From Adiantum capillus-veneris (Eukaryota; Streptophyta; Polypodiopsida; Polypodiales; Pteridaceae): a stretch of DNA of 64,000 nucleotides. Positions 47,809 to 57,946 of this stretch are shown piece by piece; the first letter of the stretch is position 1, and each line of letters opens with the position of its first letter. The translations under genes were made by a program, and so were the position numbers. Under the pieces are notes generated by a model. That model did not search any database. It had not been told where the DNA came from and saw only the letters and a list, made by a program, of their open reading frames with translations. Location: assembly GCA_014529385.2 (NCBI GenBank), contig CM043963.1:97876912-97940911 (forward strand), written 5' to 3'.

Positions 47809-50088
47809 TTAAGACGGTAATAAATCAGAAAAACAGTCACTATACTGTTGTAAAAACATTGACCTTTCTTTATCTAGCACAGATAAATTTGATTCATCAC
47901 AATCTGACACTTCACGTGCAAAAACCAAGTACGCAGAAAGATGCTTTTTCATTACAGAAGTAATAACAGAAGCTGATACAGTGGGAATAGACTCCCCTTT
48001 AAGCTTTACATCAAAAATGTGAGTCTTTCCCCTCCTCTGTACAGTGATCTTTTTGTTGTAGGCATCCATGATTCCCTGTACACGAAACAACCAAGGAATA
48101 CCTAGCAACACATCACATCCATCCAGTGGCATGATGTAAAATTCTTCAGCATCTACATAGGACTGGATATGTAGGCGCAACTTTCCAATGATGGGTGTCA
48201 CAGCCTCTGTATGGCCAGGACATGCCAAACCTGCCTCTGCTATATACCCCATCTCTTCAGGTCTGATTCCCAACTTCGAAGCCAATTCTGGGGAAATGAA
48301 GTTGGCTTTGGCACCTGGATCAAAGAAAATAAGCATTGTTTGATCCCTGACCTTTCCCCATGCTCTGCAAAGCTCACTTGCATCTGAATTTGGCTTGTCG
48401 CCCACCATATCTGGCACTAGACCAGCCATGGGCTTCTTTCCTTTCTTGTCCTCCTTGTCTTCAGAATCAGCTGGCCTTTTCTTTGTAGGACAATTGTAAG
48501 CAATGTGGCCAGGCTGCTCACAGATAAAGCATTTGTTCTCTGACCTCAGGACCTTCTTTTGCTCTTCAGACTTGCGAGGAAGACGTCTTTTCCATTTCTT
48601 CGCTAGTCCCTTTTTTGATTCAACCGTAGCTTTGCCTTTCCCTCGGTTGGCTGGCTCCTGAGTCACTTTCGGAGCCTCCTTGGGAACATACTTCTTCGCT
48701 AAATTTTTCTTGGCTGATCCCTCCTTGACGCCAGTATTGAATTCACATTCTTCACCCTTGAGCAAACCATTGCCAATGTTTGCTACCTCGATGAGCTGCG
48801 TCAAAGTAGTGACTTTGGTCTTCGTGCAGTATTTTCTCAATCCTTTGGGTAGGCCACAATAGTATTTTTCAATCTGTTCTGTCGATGGCACAAACCTATA
48901 GGAAGTTACTGGAAGTAGAGCTTTCCAAAACTTCCGATTGTAGTCATCCAGATTCTTGCAAGTAGCAGCATTAAGCTGGTGCCATTCTGTCATGACATTT
49001 GCTTCAAAGTCATCAGATAACCACGCTGCTGCAAAAATCTGCTTGAAGTAAATCCATGTGGACGGAGCTTGCCCTTGAAGCAATAAAGTTGTCCACCATT
49101 GTCCCGCATTCCCTGTCAAGAAAGTGGCTGCCTTGCAGACCTTTGAAGCCTCTGTAAAGTTTCCCCCTGCATAGGCCTTGTCAAACTGCTGGAGGAATGA
49201 GAGAGCCTTCTTCCTGTCATCAAACCCTGTAAAGGTCGTGAATGTCACACCTTTGCCACCTTCTTTGTACGGAGTTGGCCTCTCTAGCGGCGTTAAATTG
49301 TCATATGGAAGTGACTGAAACATGGGAACACTGTTAGGGTTCATTTGTGTTCCCTGACCGCAATTAAGTTGACCTGGAAATGCCATATTTGGCTGCTGAT
49401 TTGTAATTCCAGCCATACCAAAATTTGCCTGTGGCATCCCAAATTGGCCCTGAGTACTTTGAAACCCTGGTAGCATGCCCGTGACACCATACATGGGGTT
49501 AGGCATCATTGTTTGAGCACCCCCAAACACTGTTCCTGGCGTGTAAAACTGATTTCCAGGTGCATGACCAGCCATGCTCTGGAATACCGATCCACCTCCA
49601 AAATAGCCAGGGTGTACTGAAGGTGGTGGGAAGACTTGTTGCATAGCCTGTGGGTTGCTTCCCTGCCCATTAGAACCAGCTATAGGCTGCTGAAAAGTGG
49701 CGGACTGAACTGGTACAGCTCGAAAGACTGGCATCTCAGCTACCTGTTCTTGCACCTTAGGCAGAGGTTGTGGAGACTGCATGTTCTCCGTCAAGTGTAC
49801 ACGTGCTTCCATTGACTGTGCAGTATGAATCACCTGTGCTTGAGCCTTAACAGGCTTTTGAATATGATCCGGTGACCCAACTTGCTGAGACAAAACAGGA
49901 GGTTGCAGAAAGGCTAAAAACCTCGGATTCTGCATTACTTGTGTGAACATAGCCACAGCAGTAGCCAACTGGGTCCTGAATATATCATCATCCGTCTGTG
50001 GTGGTCTTGAGGACTCACCCACTTCATGTGTCTGTTGACCCTGTGAAGAGGAAACCTCTTCAGTCACATCATCTGGTCTGTCAGCCAT
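47809..50088 (-). CDS. Gyp5 Gag-protease polyprotein, 759 codons, open
   Basis: This is the longest open frame in the window. Residues 1-265 are a Gln/Pro/Gly-rich leader region. Residues about 272-450 are the capsid domain (YKEGGKGVTFTTFTGFDD; LTGNAGQWWTTLLLQGQ). Basic residues 455-515 precede the knuckle CFICEQPGHIAYNC (520-533). The retropepsin active site is FFDPGAKANF (Asp590), and DVLLGIPWLF is at 659-668. A single TAA then separates it from RT sequence. The clean frame suggests a young copy, but loss of pol and the 3' LTR makes it immobile alone. Confidence 0.88.
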   Translation of the reverse strand: MADRPDDVTEEVSSSQGQQTHEVGESSRPPQTDDDIFRTQLATAVAMFTQVMQNPRFLAFLQPPVLSQQVGSPDHIQKPVKAQAQVIHTAQSMEARVHLTENMQSPQPLPKVQEQVAEMPVFRAVPVQSATFQQPIAGSNGQGSNPQAMQQVFPPPSVHPGYFGGGSVFQSMAGHAPGNQFYTPGTVFGGAQTMMPNPMYGVTGMLPGFQSTQGQFGMPQANFGMAGITNQQPNMAFPGQLNCGQGTQMNPNSVPMFQSLPYDNLTPLERPTPYKEGGKGVTFTTFTGFDDRKKALSFLQQFDKAYAGGNFTEASKVCKAATFLTGNAGQWWTTLLLQGQAPSTWIYFKQIFAAAWLSDDFEANVMTEWHQLNAATCKNLDDYNRKFWKALLPVTSYRFVPSTEQIEKYYCGLPKGLRKYCTKTKVTTLTQLIEVANIGNGLLKGEECEFNTGVKEGSAKKNLAKKYVPKEAPKVTQEPANRGKGKATVESKKGLAKKWKRRLPRKSEEQKKVLRSENKCFICEQPGHIAYNCPTKKRPADSEDKEDKKGKKPMAGLVPDMVGDKPNSDASELCRAWGKVRDQTMLIFFDPGAKANFISPELASKLGIRPEEMGYIAEAGLACPGHTEAVTPIIGKLRLHIQSYVDAEEFYIMPLDGCDVLLGIPWLFRVQGIMDAYNKKITVQRRGKTHIFDVKLKGESIPTVSASVITSVMKKHLSAYLVFAREVSDCDESNLSVLDKERSMFLQQYSDCFSDLLPS

Positions 50089-50195
50089 AATTACAATTCC
50101 CTGTGTCTAGTCTATGATCCCCTGTGTCTTCAAGCCCAAACTGACCAAGGCTCACTTCTGTGGGAAAAAGTGATTTAGTCCCGTCGATGGAACCA
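50089..50195 (-). other. Gyp5 leader and possible primer site
   Basis: Directly after the LTR end the minus strand reads TGGTTCCATCGACGGG. It is in the primer-site position but is not the initiator tRNA-Met sequence. I cannot name the tRNA. Confidence 0.5.
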
Positions 50196-51662
50196 TGAAA
50201 CCGGCCTGTTCGATCCAAAAAGAGCGGTAGACTTTACTTCAAACCTTGATTTAGCTTTCACCCATTTAATTTGTCGTCCACTTTACCTGTACTTTCAAGA
50301 CACAACAAAGGGGAGAGGGATACAGGCTGCTAGATTGCACCTCTATGAGTACACCGACACCAGATTGGCCCCTAACTTAGACGCCCCTTTCGGTATTTCT
50401 TTATTGTTCAACAGAGGGAATAAACGTTGTGGATCCTACAAGCTGCCCCGCACAAGCTCGGCTGAATTTCAACTGTTCCAGCCCAATTTCGGCAACATAA
50501 CTATACTAGAACCCTTCACAGTCAGTATTCCCACGCATTGACTGACTTTCCCGACGCATACGGGCACTTTGCAAAACCTGGCGAGAATCTGCAGCACGCT
50601 GAATTCTCTGTTTTCAGCCCCGAAAATGTGCCATATCACCTGTACAGCGGTCCCCTCGCATCCCCGAACCTCCTGGGGATATTAGGGACCGTTTAGGGCC
50701 AAAACCCTAAACCTGCAAAAATACACAGCAGGCTGTAATTTACTGTTTCAGGCTCCGTTTCGCGTGCCGGTTGCATCTGTAGCAAGTCCTCGAGCTCCCG
50801 CGCTTGTAGGGCTACTTGCCCTTTGAATCGGACGAGATTTCTGGTGTGAAACCTCTCCGAATTCACCTGTACCTGCGGGGGATTAGCCGCTAGCTAATCC
50901 AGTACCTGTGCAAGAGGCTCTTGCCTCAGCAATCGCGCATGAACCCACACAACTGTACATTGGTCAAATGAAAAAGCCCACTAGAGGGGCATAACATACT
51001 GCCATAGAGGAGAGAGAGGGCAGTGCGTAGCGTGCAGGGCATCACTGTTGGCACCGCACTGTACATAGGAGGGAAAGAAAGCACTCCATAGCTCTTAACC
51101 TGTGACAGAAGCTGGAAATGAGCCTCTCCAAGCTTAAAAATCAGCGCCCCCTTCTCTTGCATGAGGAAAGTGCACCAGAAGGTGCCACTTGGCACATTTA
51201 TAAGCATTTTCCCGTTTCGGGGTTGCCGCCTAAAAATCTCCCAACCGGTTGCCCAGTTGACTTCACGACAGAGTAAGAAAATGTTCCCCTTGTCATTCCA
51301 AAGGTAATGACGCAAACACATTTTCAAGTCCCAAAATAGCAGTTCCCTAAATTTTAGGAGATGCTGCCATTGTATCTTTCTAGGTCATCCGACCCTCTTT
51401 GTACACTGTGGCCACATCCATAACTGAAATGTAGCCTCTATAGCAAAGGATTCGCTTTGGCTAGTCAATGACCCCACTTTGGCTAACCATAGTCCTTGTC
51501 CAACCTTAGTGCTCTCTTGCCCTCAGGCCTGGACTCCCTCTGGACAGTTCCACACTAGCTATGCAATGCAAGGCAGTTAGATTTCCCGAGGGGTGTTTCC
51601 AAAAAGTGAAAGTAAATAGATAATAAGAAAGAAAACAACAAAAAGGATAGATAGTAGTCACA
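50196..51662 (-). mobile_element. Gyp5 5' LTR, 1467 bp
   Basis: Plus-strand ends are TGAAACCGGCC and ATAGTAGTCACA. The R-region word in reverse is at about 50385-50405. It shares segments with the L17 family (CACAACTGTACAT, GCACTCCATAGCTCTTAACC). Confidence 0.8.
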
Positions 51663-52740
51663 CGCTGGTGATAGTAGAGAGATACTTCTTTGAGCCGAGA
51701 CTCAAAAAGGACCTGGAAGAGTTTGTGCGCAGTTGCTTGGTATGCCAGAAGGTCAAGTTTGAAGGGCATAAGGCACAGGGATTGTTACAGCCTTTACCAT
51801 ACTCACCCACCCCTCGGAAAGTATTGCAATGGATTTCATTTTTGATCTCCCAAGAACACAGAATGATCATGATGATTTTCCGATTACATGGCACGTCTGA
51901 GACGATTGTCTCCAACAGAGACCCCAGATTTATGAGTTTGTTTTGGAAGGCAATTTGGGAGAACATTGGCACGCAGTTGCAGTTCTCGTCATCGTTCCAC
52001 TTGCAGACTGACAGCCAATTTGATATTGCCAATTCAGTGATTTTAGATTTATTGAAGTCTTGTATCTCGGATCAGAAGACTCAATGGGAAAAGAACTTAC
52101 CTTTGGTGGAATTTGCCTACAGTAACACGATACACTCTTCGACGGGGAAGACGCCATATGAGATTGTTGAGAGTGTTGCGAAGGTTCCATCCTTCCTGAG
52201 CACGAAAGATTAGATATTTGAAGCGGATGAATATTCGCGAGATTTGGATACGGCTTTTGCCATGTTCGCGAGACTTTGCAGGAGTCTCAAGAACGACAGA
52301 AAAAGGCAGCGGATCGCCATCGTCGCGATTTGAAATTGAAGGAGGATGATTGGGTGCTCTTACTTTTGAGGAGGCACGCCTACGAAAGAAAAAGGGGAAG
52401 GAGAGACTTTTTCCAAAGCTTAGTATGCGATACTACGGACCTTTCCAAATCACTGACAAGATAAATGATGTCTCCTTCCGATTGAAACTGCCAGATACTT
52501 GGAGGATTCATAATGCATTGCATGTGAGCCTCTTGAACCCTGTTAAGGGTGATGTGCCTAATGAGCAACCCGAAGTGGAAGAAAACGAGGAGATCCTTGT
52601 TCCTGAACAGATTTTGGCACATAACGATACGAAGAAAGGTAAAGTCCGAAGGCGGTTCTTGGTTTAGTTCAAGAACTTTCTTGCATTTGATGCGAAGTGG
52701 ATGGAGGAGGAGGACCTAGCAGATACTCCTCGGATTGTGA
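51663..52740 (+). pseudogene. Gyp4 integrase with chromodomain
   Basis: It resumes with VERYFFEPRLKKDLEEFVRS and CLVCQKVKFEG (zinc-site end). SNRDPRFMSLFW holds the second catalytic Asp. The place of the catalytic Glu reads TDSQFDIANS, that is, Asp. [38 protein letters not shown] and [17 protein letters not shown] follow, then [17 protein letters not shown] and the chromodomain. Stops at about 52212 and 52665 and shifts are present. Confidence 0.82.
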
Positions 52741-53347
52741 AACTTTACCTCGATGTTTCGGTTTAGCATAGTCTACTCCAAACAGAACCCAGAAACTCAG
52801 CTTGGCCGAAGATCTCGTGCAGTGGGATGCACAAGAGGGGAGTTACTCCGCTCCTTTGTCAACAGATGCCTCGATTTTGATCCTAAAGTCACTGATGTCT
52901 CTTTGAGCTCAGGGATACTGAGAGCTCACAGTATTCTGCTGGATGACTTTATGAAATGGAATTCCTGATAATGATACTGATGTGTTCTTGACTTCTTTTG
53001 AGTGCAGGAACTGATGCCGAAATGACTGCAGCATTTTGGTCTGATTGATCTCGAATAGACATAGTTGCAATAGGGGTTAGTCAATCGGACATCGATGAGG
53101 TCCCGATTGGACCTAGATGTGATTGCTAGCTACATTGCCGATAAATGATGGTCTAAGATCCGAATGAATGTTGAATGTCATGTGATGTCTGGTGATGTCC
53201 TGTGATGTCGTGTGATGTGACTGTCGATTTTGTACATGTGCTAGATGTGTGTTCCTAGTACGTAGGTAGTAACAGTCAGTGTCTGCTAAGATGGTTTATG
53301 GCTTTTGACGGTTTTGCAGGCGTAATCGCAGTCGATTACAATGCTTT
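52741..53347 (+). other. Gyp4 3' untranslated region
   Basis: Non-coding. It is homologous to 20712-21048 plus 28305-28538. A short run of TGTGATGTC-like repeats is at 53178-53220. Confidence 0.65.
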
Positions 53348-53869
53348 CAAGAGGGGGGTATGTCACAAAGTGATGACGTGGCGGACAACAAAAACCCTAA
53401 AATTCCAGCAAACCCTAATTTCTGCCAGAAACCCTAATTTTTGGAAATCACAAAGGCTGAAAAAAAAAAAAATAAATGGTGAGCGACGCGAATTTTGCTT
53501 TTTTTTATTTAAAAAAAGAAAAGACTCTCTAAGAGAGAGAGAGAGAACTGATGCTTTTTATTTTAAAAGCTTTTGGGGCTCTGCTTTTGGAGCATCCCTT
53601 GTATCTATAAACAAGTGGTGAGGGCTTCACTTCTGAGAGCATCTGGACGCAGAGTCTGAGAGTGAAACCCTAACCGCTCTCTTGTACTTTGATGATTGAT
53701 TAATATAAAAAGAAATACCGAAAGGGGCGCCAGTCTTTGGGGCCAATATCTCTAGGCACGGAACTCCGCCGGGCCAGTGCAAATCTATTGTGATCTGTGA
53801 ATTGTTTTGAAGTGGTTATTTGGTACTGTCGCGGTTGATTCTTGACTTGGAGTGTCCAAGTCTGTTACA
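53348..53869 (+). mobile_element. Gyp4 polypurine tract and 3' LTR (509 bp)
   Basis: CAAGAGGGGGGTA precedes TGTCACAAAGTGATGACG at 53361. The LTR ends AAGTCTGTTACA at 53869, followed by CTCCC. Confidence 0.88.
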
Positions 53870-54131
53870 CTCCCATCTTCAACGCTCATGTCTTACAGGG
53901 CATAAGCCAAAAAGCTATTGGCATGTGGTGCCCATCTTGTCTTGTGACACTATCCTGCTGAAAATTGCAGCACCCTCTATATGGTCAAGAATATCATCAA
54001 TCCTTGGAATAGGAAACCTGTTCTTATAGTATTCTTATTCAACGCACAAGGTCACTCCACCCTTACTTCATCGCGTATCGGGCGCGCTCCCGTCTTCAAC
54101 GCTCATGTCTTACAGGGCATAAGCCAAAAAG
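53870..54131. repeat. Duplicated target segment: filled site followed by an empty copy
   Basis: TCTTCAACGCTCATGTCTTA, then CAGGGCATAAGCCAAAAAG, occurs at 53876-53914 and again at about 54093-54131. Between the copies lie an LTR end (GTGGTGCCCATCTTG...GTGACA) and a Gyp3-like RT fragment with IDDIL in reverse. The second copy has CTCCC without any insertion, so it shows the state before Gyp4 arrived. Confidence 0.75.
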
Positions 54132-54189
54132 ATCACTTGCAAGAGAAGGATCCAAGATTTGTTTCGACTCACTGTTTTTCTCAAAAGCA

Positions 54190-54545
54190 CTGTCATGCAC
54201 ATGTTGATGTCTATAGCTACCAAGCCGTACACTCCAAGGACTTGGCAAGCTTTCAAAAAAAAATTTGCCCGAAGTTATATAGTTTCTGACATCTTCCTTC
54301 GGAGTGCAACTTCTAGCAGAGTGGGGCATCCTGAAATGCTTGCCATAGAAACCCTAGCAGATTATAACTTGAAATATCTCTACATCTCTCAGTAGATGTT
54401 TCTTCACGAGCTGATGACCTTGGGGGTCCGATGCGATTGCTGTCTTGGGACTACCATCGCTGTCAAAGCAATACACTCTGTCCAAGAGTTGATGGACCAT
54501 GATGTGGTTGTCTACGACCTTATGGAAGGAAACTAACCCTAATTT
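54190..54545 (+). pseudogene. N2 gag capsid fragment
   Basis: YTPRTWQAFKKKFARSYIVS and HPEMLAIETLADYNLKYLY follow the capsid pattern of Gyp5 (PSTWIYFKQIFAAAW...LDDYNRKFW). After a stop, ELMTLGVRCDCC- and ELMDHDVVVYDLMEGN-like words appear in a shifted frame. Not functional. Confidence 0.6.
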
Positions 54546-54800
54546 TCTATGCAAGTTTCAGGATGGAAAGTCAATCGACTTTTCGAGCTCCGCTGATGTC
54601 GAGATTGCTTTTTAAGTTTGAGTTCTGTTTGAACTTGTTTTGTGATCCTGTTTGGAATTTGTTTGAAATGGATGGTGTCTGTTTTGAACCTATTTTGGTG
54701 CCGATTTGAAATGTTTGACTCTAGTTTTAATACTAGTTTCATTAATTGATGATTTTACTCCCGGGTGGAGTAGTGAGAAATGTTGTTTTGGTATTGTTTG

Positions 54801-55013
54801 AACCTCGGAACGACGCAAGCCGATGTCTGGGGAGCGTTTCGTTGTATGTTTGAAAACCTCGGAACGATGGAGGCCGATGTCTGAGGAGCGTTCCGTTGTA
54901 TGCTAGAAACCTCCGAATGACCCAGACGAGATGTCTAGGGAGCGCTTGGTTGTATGCTTGAACCTCCAAGCGAGGCAGACTGTGGTCTTGGGAGCGTTTA
55001 ATTGCGCAGTCCT
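54801..55013 (+). repeat. Four ~53-bp tandem repeats in the N2 3' region
   Basis: Units start AACCTC at 54801, 54855, 54908 and 54961. Each contains GATGTCTGGGGAGCGTTTCG or a variant. The inverse of the unit is in N1 at 13.59-13.99 kb. Confidence 0.85.
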
Positions 55014-55319
55014 CTGAGCTCATGGCTCGGACCTTTGTAGGTTATTTGCGGGGGGAGTGACGAGGTAGTCGTTGAGTAGCTTCATACCGCAAACCGTTTG
55101 TCTCAAGGGAGTGCTCAGCGGCACTGTTTGTTGTGTTTGTAACATGCATATGTGAGCATTTGTGTTGCATTGTGATGTGCCAACCATTGAATATTCCTAA
55201 TTGGATGAGATTGCCTAGGTATGTAATTTTAGTGCATCAAGACACCCGCGGAAGATCAGTGCGGTCTGGGTGTGATGGCTAATTTCACTACGCCAGCATA
55301 TCAAGAGTTCCGATCTGGA

Positions 55320-55425
55320 CAAAAGAAGAAGCCAACTCCTTCATTAAAAGAGCCGAAAGGAGAAGCCGACTCCTTGATCAAAAGAGCCGAATAGCGAAGC
55401 CAACTCCTTAACAAAAAAATAGCAA
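55320..55425 (+). repeat. Short ~33-bp tandem repeats
   Basis: GAAGCCAACTCCTT or GAAGCCGACTCCTT occurs three times with AAAAGAGCCGAA between copies, in the N2 spacer. The rest of 55014-55520 is unassigned. Confidence 0.75.
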
Positions 55426-55520
55426 ACTGATTGTCCCTCGGAATGACCCTCGGAAATTTTTTTAAGCTAACTTTAGTTGATTCGCACATATGCTATAATC
55501 GGGGACGATTACTCTCTTTC

Positions 55521-56163
55521 AAGAAGGGAGGATGTCACAAATTGCTGACGTGTCAAGTTAGTGAAGAGCAAAGCCAGCCTTCAGATCTCAGCCGAGGAGC
55601 CTAAACCCTAAGAAGAACAAGCGGCAACAGTAGAAGAAGTCCTACCAACTTATGGGACCCCGTCCAATGGGGCCCAAGAGACATAAAGGAATTAAAATAA
55701 AGCAGGACCCCCCCACACACACACAAAGCTTGCGCAACTAGCTGATGACGTGGTAGACAAATACGGATGCTCCGGATTTTTCGTTGACTGATGACGTGGC
55801 AGACTGTACAGATTTCCGCGTTTTGCGATGACTGCTGACGTGGCAGTTGTATGGATTTCCATGATTTAGCTGGCAGCTTTTGGGCATTGCTTTTGGACCA
55901 AATGCTTTTGAGTTTGAAGGCTTTTCATGTAAACTACTTTTGGGGCCTAGGGCCTTTAAATGAGGCCATGGGCTCATTCTCTTGCATGCTTCCTTGAGAA
56001 GGTGCAGAGTCTGGAGTACCGGCTTGTACTATGTTGATGCAATATAAAGAAATACTAAAAGGGGCGTCAAGGTTTGGGGCCAATACTCTCTGAGGTGGAA
56101 TTCCGCCACTCCGTGTCGCGTGTTGTCTCTCTCTCTCTCAGTTCAGTTGTCATTGAAGTGCTC
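55521..56163 (+). mobile_element. N2 polypurine tract and LTR (3' end truncated)
   Basis: AAGAAGGGAGGA precedes TGTCACAAATTGCTGACG at 55533. The LTR matches 41473-42102 but stops at GTCATTGAAGTGCTC, about 60 bp short. A second LTR starts at 56164. Confidence 0.78.
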
Positions 56164-56884
56164 TACCACAAACTGCTTACGTGTCAAAGCCTAAAGAATG
56201 GAGCCAACTTGCAGATGCTGGCCGAGGGGCCTAAACCCTAAGAAGAACAAGTAACAGAAGAAGTCCTACCAACTTATGGGGACCCCGTCCGATGGGGCCC
56301 CAAGTGACATAAAGGAAATAAAGCAGGACACACACACACACAAGAAATTGCGTAGCTGCTGATGACGTGGCAGATTTCCGAAAATTACGCTGGCTGATGA
56401 CGTGGCAGGCTGTACGGATTTTCGTAAATTACACCAACTAATGATGTGGCAGGTTGTACGGATTTCCGTAAATTACGCTGGCAGCTTTTTGGCATTGCTT
56501 TTTGGACCAGAAGCTTTTGAGTTTGAAGGCTTCTCATGTAAACTGCTTTTCATAGCCCAAGGGCCTTTAAATAAGTGCTAAGGGCTCATTCTCTGGCATG
56601 CTTCCTGGAGAAGGTGCAGAGTCTGGAGTGCCAGCTTGTATAGTGTTGATGCAATATAAAGAAATACCGAAAGGGGCACCAAGGTTTGGAACCAATACTC
56701 TCTGGGGTGGAATTTCGCCACTCCGTGTCGCGTGTCGTCTCTCTTTCAGATCAGTTGTTATTGAAGTGCTAAAAGTCCGTTCAGTCTGTTCTTTTCTATT
56801 GGCACGTGGTGCCCGTCTTGTGACATGCTCAAAGTCTGTTCAGTCTGTTCTTTTCTATTGGCACATGGTGCCCATCTTGTGACA
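56164..56884 (+). mobile_element. Second LTR in tandem, with doubled 3' end
   Basis: It begins TACCACAAACTGCTTACGTG (decayed TGTCAC) and ends GTGACA at 56825. It then repeats GCTCAAAGTCTGTTCAGTCT through GTGACA at 56884, a 59-bp tandem duplication of the LTR end. CTATCGTGCTGAAAACTGCA follows, as at 42103. Confidence 0.78.
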
Positions 56885-57599
56885 CTATCGTGCTGAAAAC
56901 TGCAGCACCCTCTAAATGGTCAAGGTGGTTTCCAATCACCCTTTCCCTTTCATGTCTTGTGATTACCATGGGCCACTTCATTCCACGCTTGATGACTTGC
57001 TTGGGTATTATGACCCCGGGCTCTCTTGTTACAGTCATTGATACCTATGAGTTTAGATCTATGCTCTAGGCGTCACTCACTTTTTGGCGTTCCTTGACTT
57101 GGGAGTACAAAGGTCGGTTTTATTTCTAGAGGATGATGGTTACTTGTCGCCTGGATTAGTGCCTTTGTTGCCATGCTTTTCACCATATGGTGAGTGCGTG
57201 TCCTAGTCAGTCTCAACACAGGTTGCCTGCACACGTGCCCCCCAAGGTTATTATTGATGGTTGATAGAACACGATGCCATAATTTCCCTGGCAGCAACAC
57301 GCTACGGGGCCTTTGGCACTGGCTCTCCTGCTGCATTCTAGGTTTCTACCACATGGCTGACTCCTCCTCACCCAGGGGAGAGTCTTTGCTTAGCACCGAA
57401 AATCTTCCTCCAATGCTCCTCCGCTTTCCACCCGCCATGTCCCAAGTGCCTACCCCCTCGCCTGACCCCTCAACCACTTTCATCATGGACACGAGACAAA
57501 TCCCAGCTGAGCGGCGGTGCCAAGATGTGAGCCAAGATGTGAGCGTAGTGAGCCTTCCACATATCCCTAACGCAATGCAACAAACTGTATCCCGCAGAG

Positions 57600-57602
<3 letters not shown>
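56885..57602. other. Gyp3-like RT stub and unassigned intron sequence
   Basis: The first 40 bp match the Gyp3 RT fragment (to ATGGTCAAG). After that no repeat or coding family is recognised up to the CT run. Confidence 0.45.

Positions 57603-57694
<92 letters not shown>
57603..57694. repeat. (CT)46 microsatellite near the PIG-A exon 1 donor
   Basis: A perfect CT run. In PIG-A sense it is (GA)n starting 50 nt after the donor at 57744. Confidence 0.95.
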
Positions 57695-57695
<1 letters not shown>

Positions 57696-57744
57696 ACCTT
57701 TTATAAGAAACAGGATTGTATGAGAACACAAGAACGAGCATAAC

Positions 57745-57891
57745 CTTGTGACCTCGGCTGAGGAGGCACTGTGAAAGGTAGTAGATGTGGTTCTCCACAC
57801 CTCCGAAATTCGGATAAAAGAAGTCGGATACCATTAAAACACGATGTTGCCCCCGACGAGCATTTTGCTGCAGAGAGGAGGACGACGACAT
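57745..57891 (-). CDS. PIGA: PIG-A exon 1
   Basis: This exon has 49 codons. The chosen start is the ATG at 57891-57889, in the good context GTGGCCATG, and it is followed by a serine run. Residues 20-35 hold the signature [16 protein letters not shown] at the head of the GT4 glycosyltransferase fold, and [10 protein letters not shown] follows. The exon ends after the AAG codon for Lys49. The donor GTTATG begins at 57744. An upstream in-frame start is possible but would lie in the inverted-repeat element. In the transcript a (GA)n run starts about 50 nt inside the intron. Confidence 0.9.
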
Positions 57892-57946
57892 GGCCACGTC
57901 AGATTTGCTTGCTACAAGAGAGGGAGAAGCATATGTAGGTAAGATA

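Larger units (their letters stand above)
47546..51662 (-). mobile_element. Gypsy element Gyp5, 5' half, inside Gyp4
   Basis: In minus orientation: 5' LTR (51662-50196), leader, an intact gag-protease frame (50088-47809), then RT motif 1-2 sequence ending at about 47546. The rest of pol and the 3' LTR are missing. The break also removed Gyp4 RNase H, so a deletion followed the insertion. Confidence 0.82.
42246..53869 (+). mobile_element. Gypsy element Gyp4, 11.6 kb with nested insertions, TSD CTCCC
   Basis: LTRs at 42246-42776 and 53361-53869, with CTCCC at 42241-42245 and 53870-53874, mark one insertion. Inside: primer site, gag (42850-46193, split by a solo LTR), protease remnant, RT (46610-47545), a truncated minus-strand gypsy (47546-51662), then integrase with chromodomain (51663-52740), 3' region and polypurine tract. 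RNase H and the integrase start were lost at the inner insertion. Confidence 0.85.
54132..56163 (+). mobile_element. Gag-fragment LTR element N2, 3' part
   Basis: A gag capsid fragment (about 54190-54545), a 53-bp tandem repeat block (54801-55013), a spacer and a polypurine tract lead to an LTR at 55533. No 5' LTR is seen. The layout matches N1 at 12.7-15.4 kb. Confidence 0.65.

Noticed and set aside
33508-54100. Viral or pararetroviral insertion
   Set aside because: All pol segments have gypsy order, LTRs, primer sites and chromodomains. No movement-protein or envelope motif was seen.
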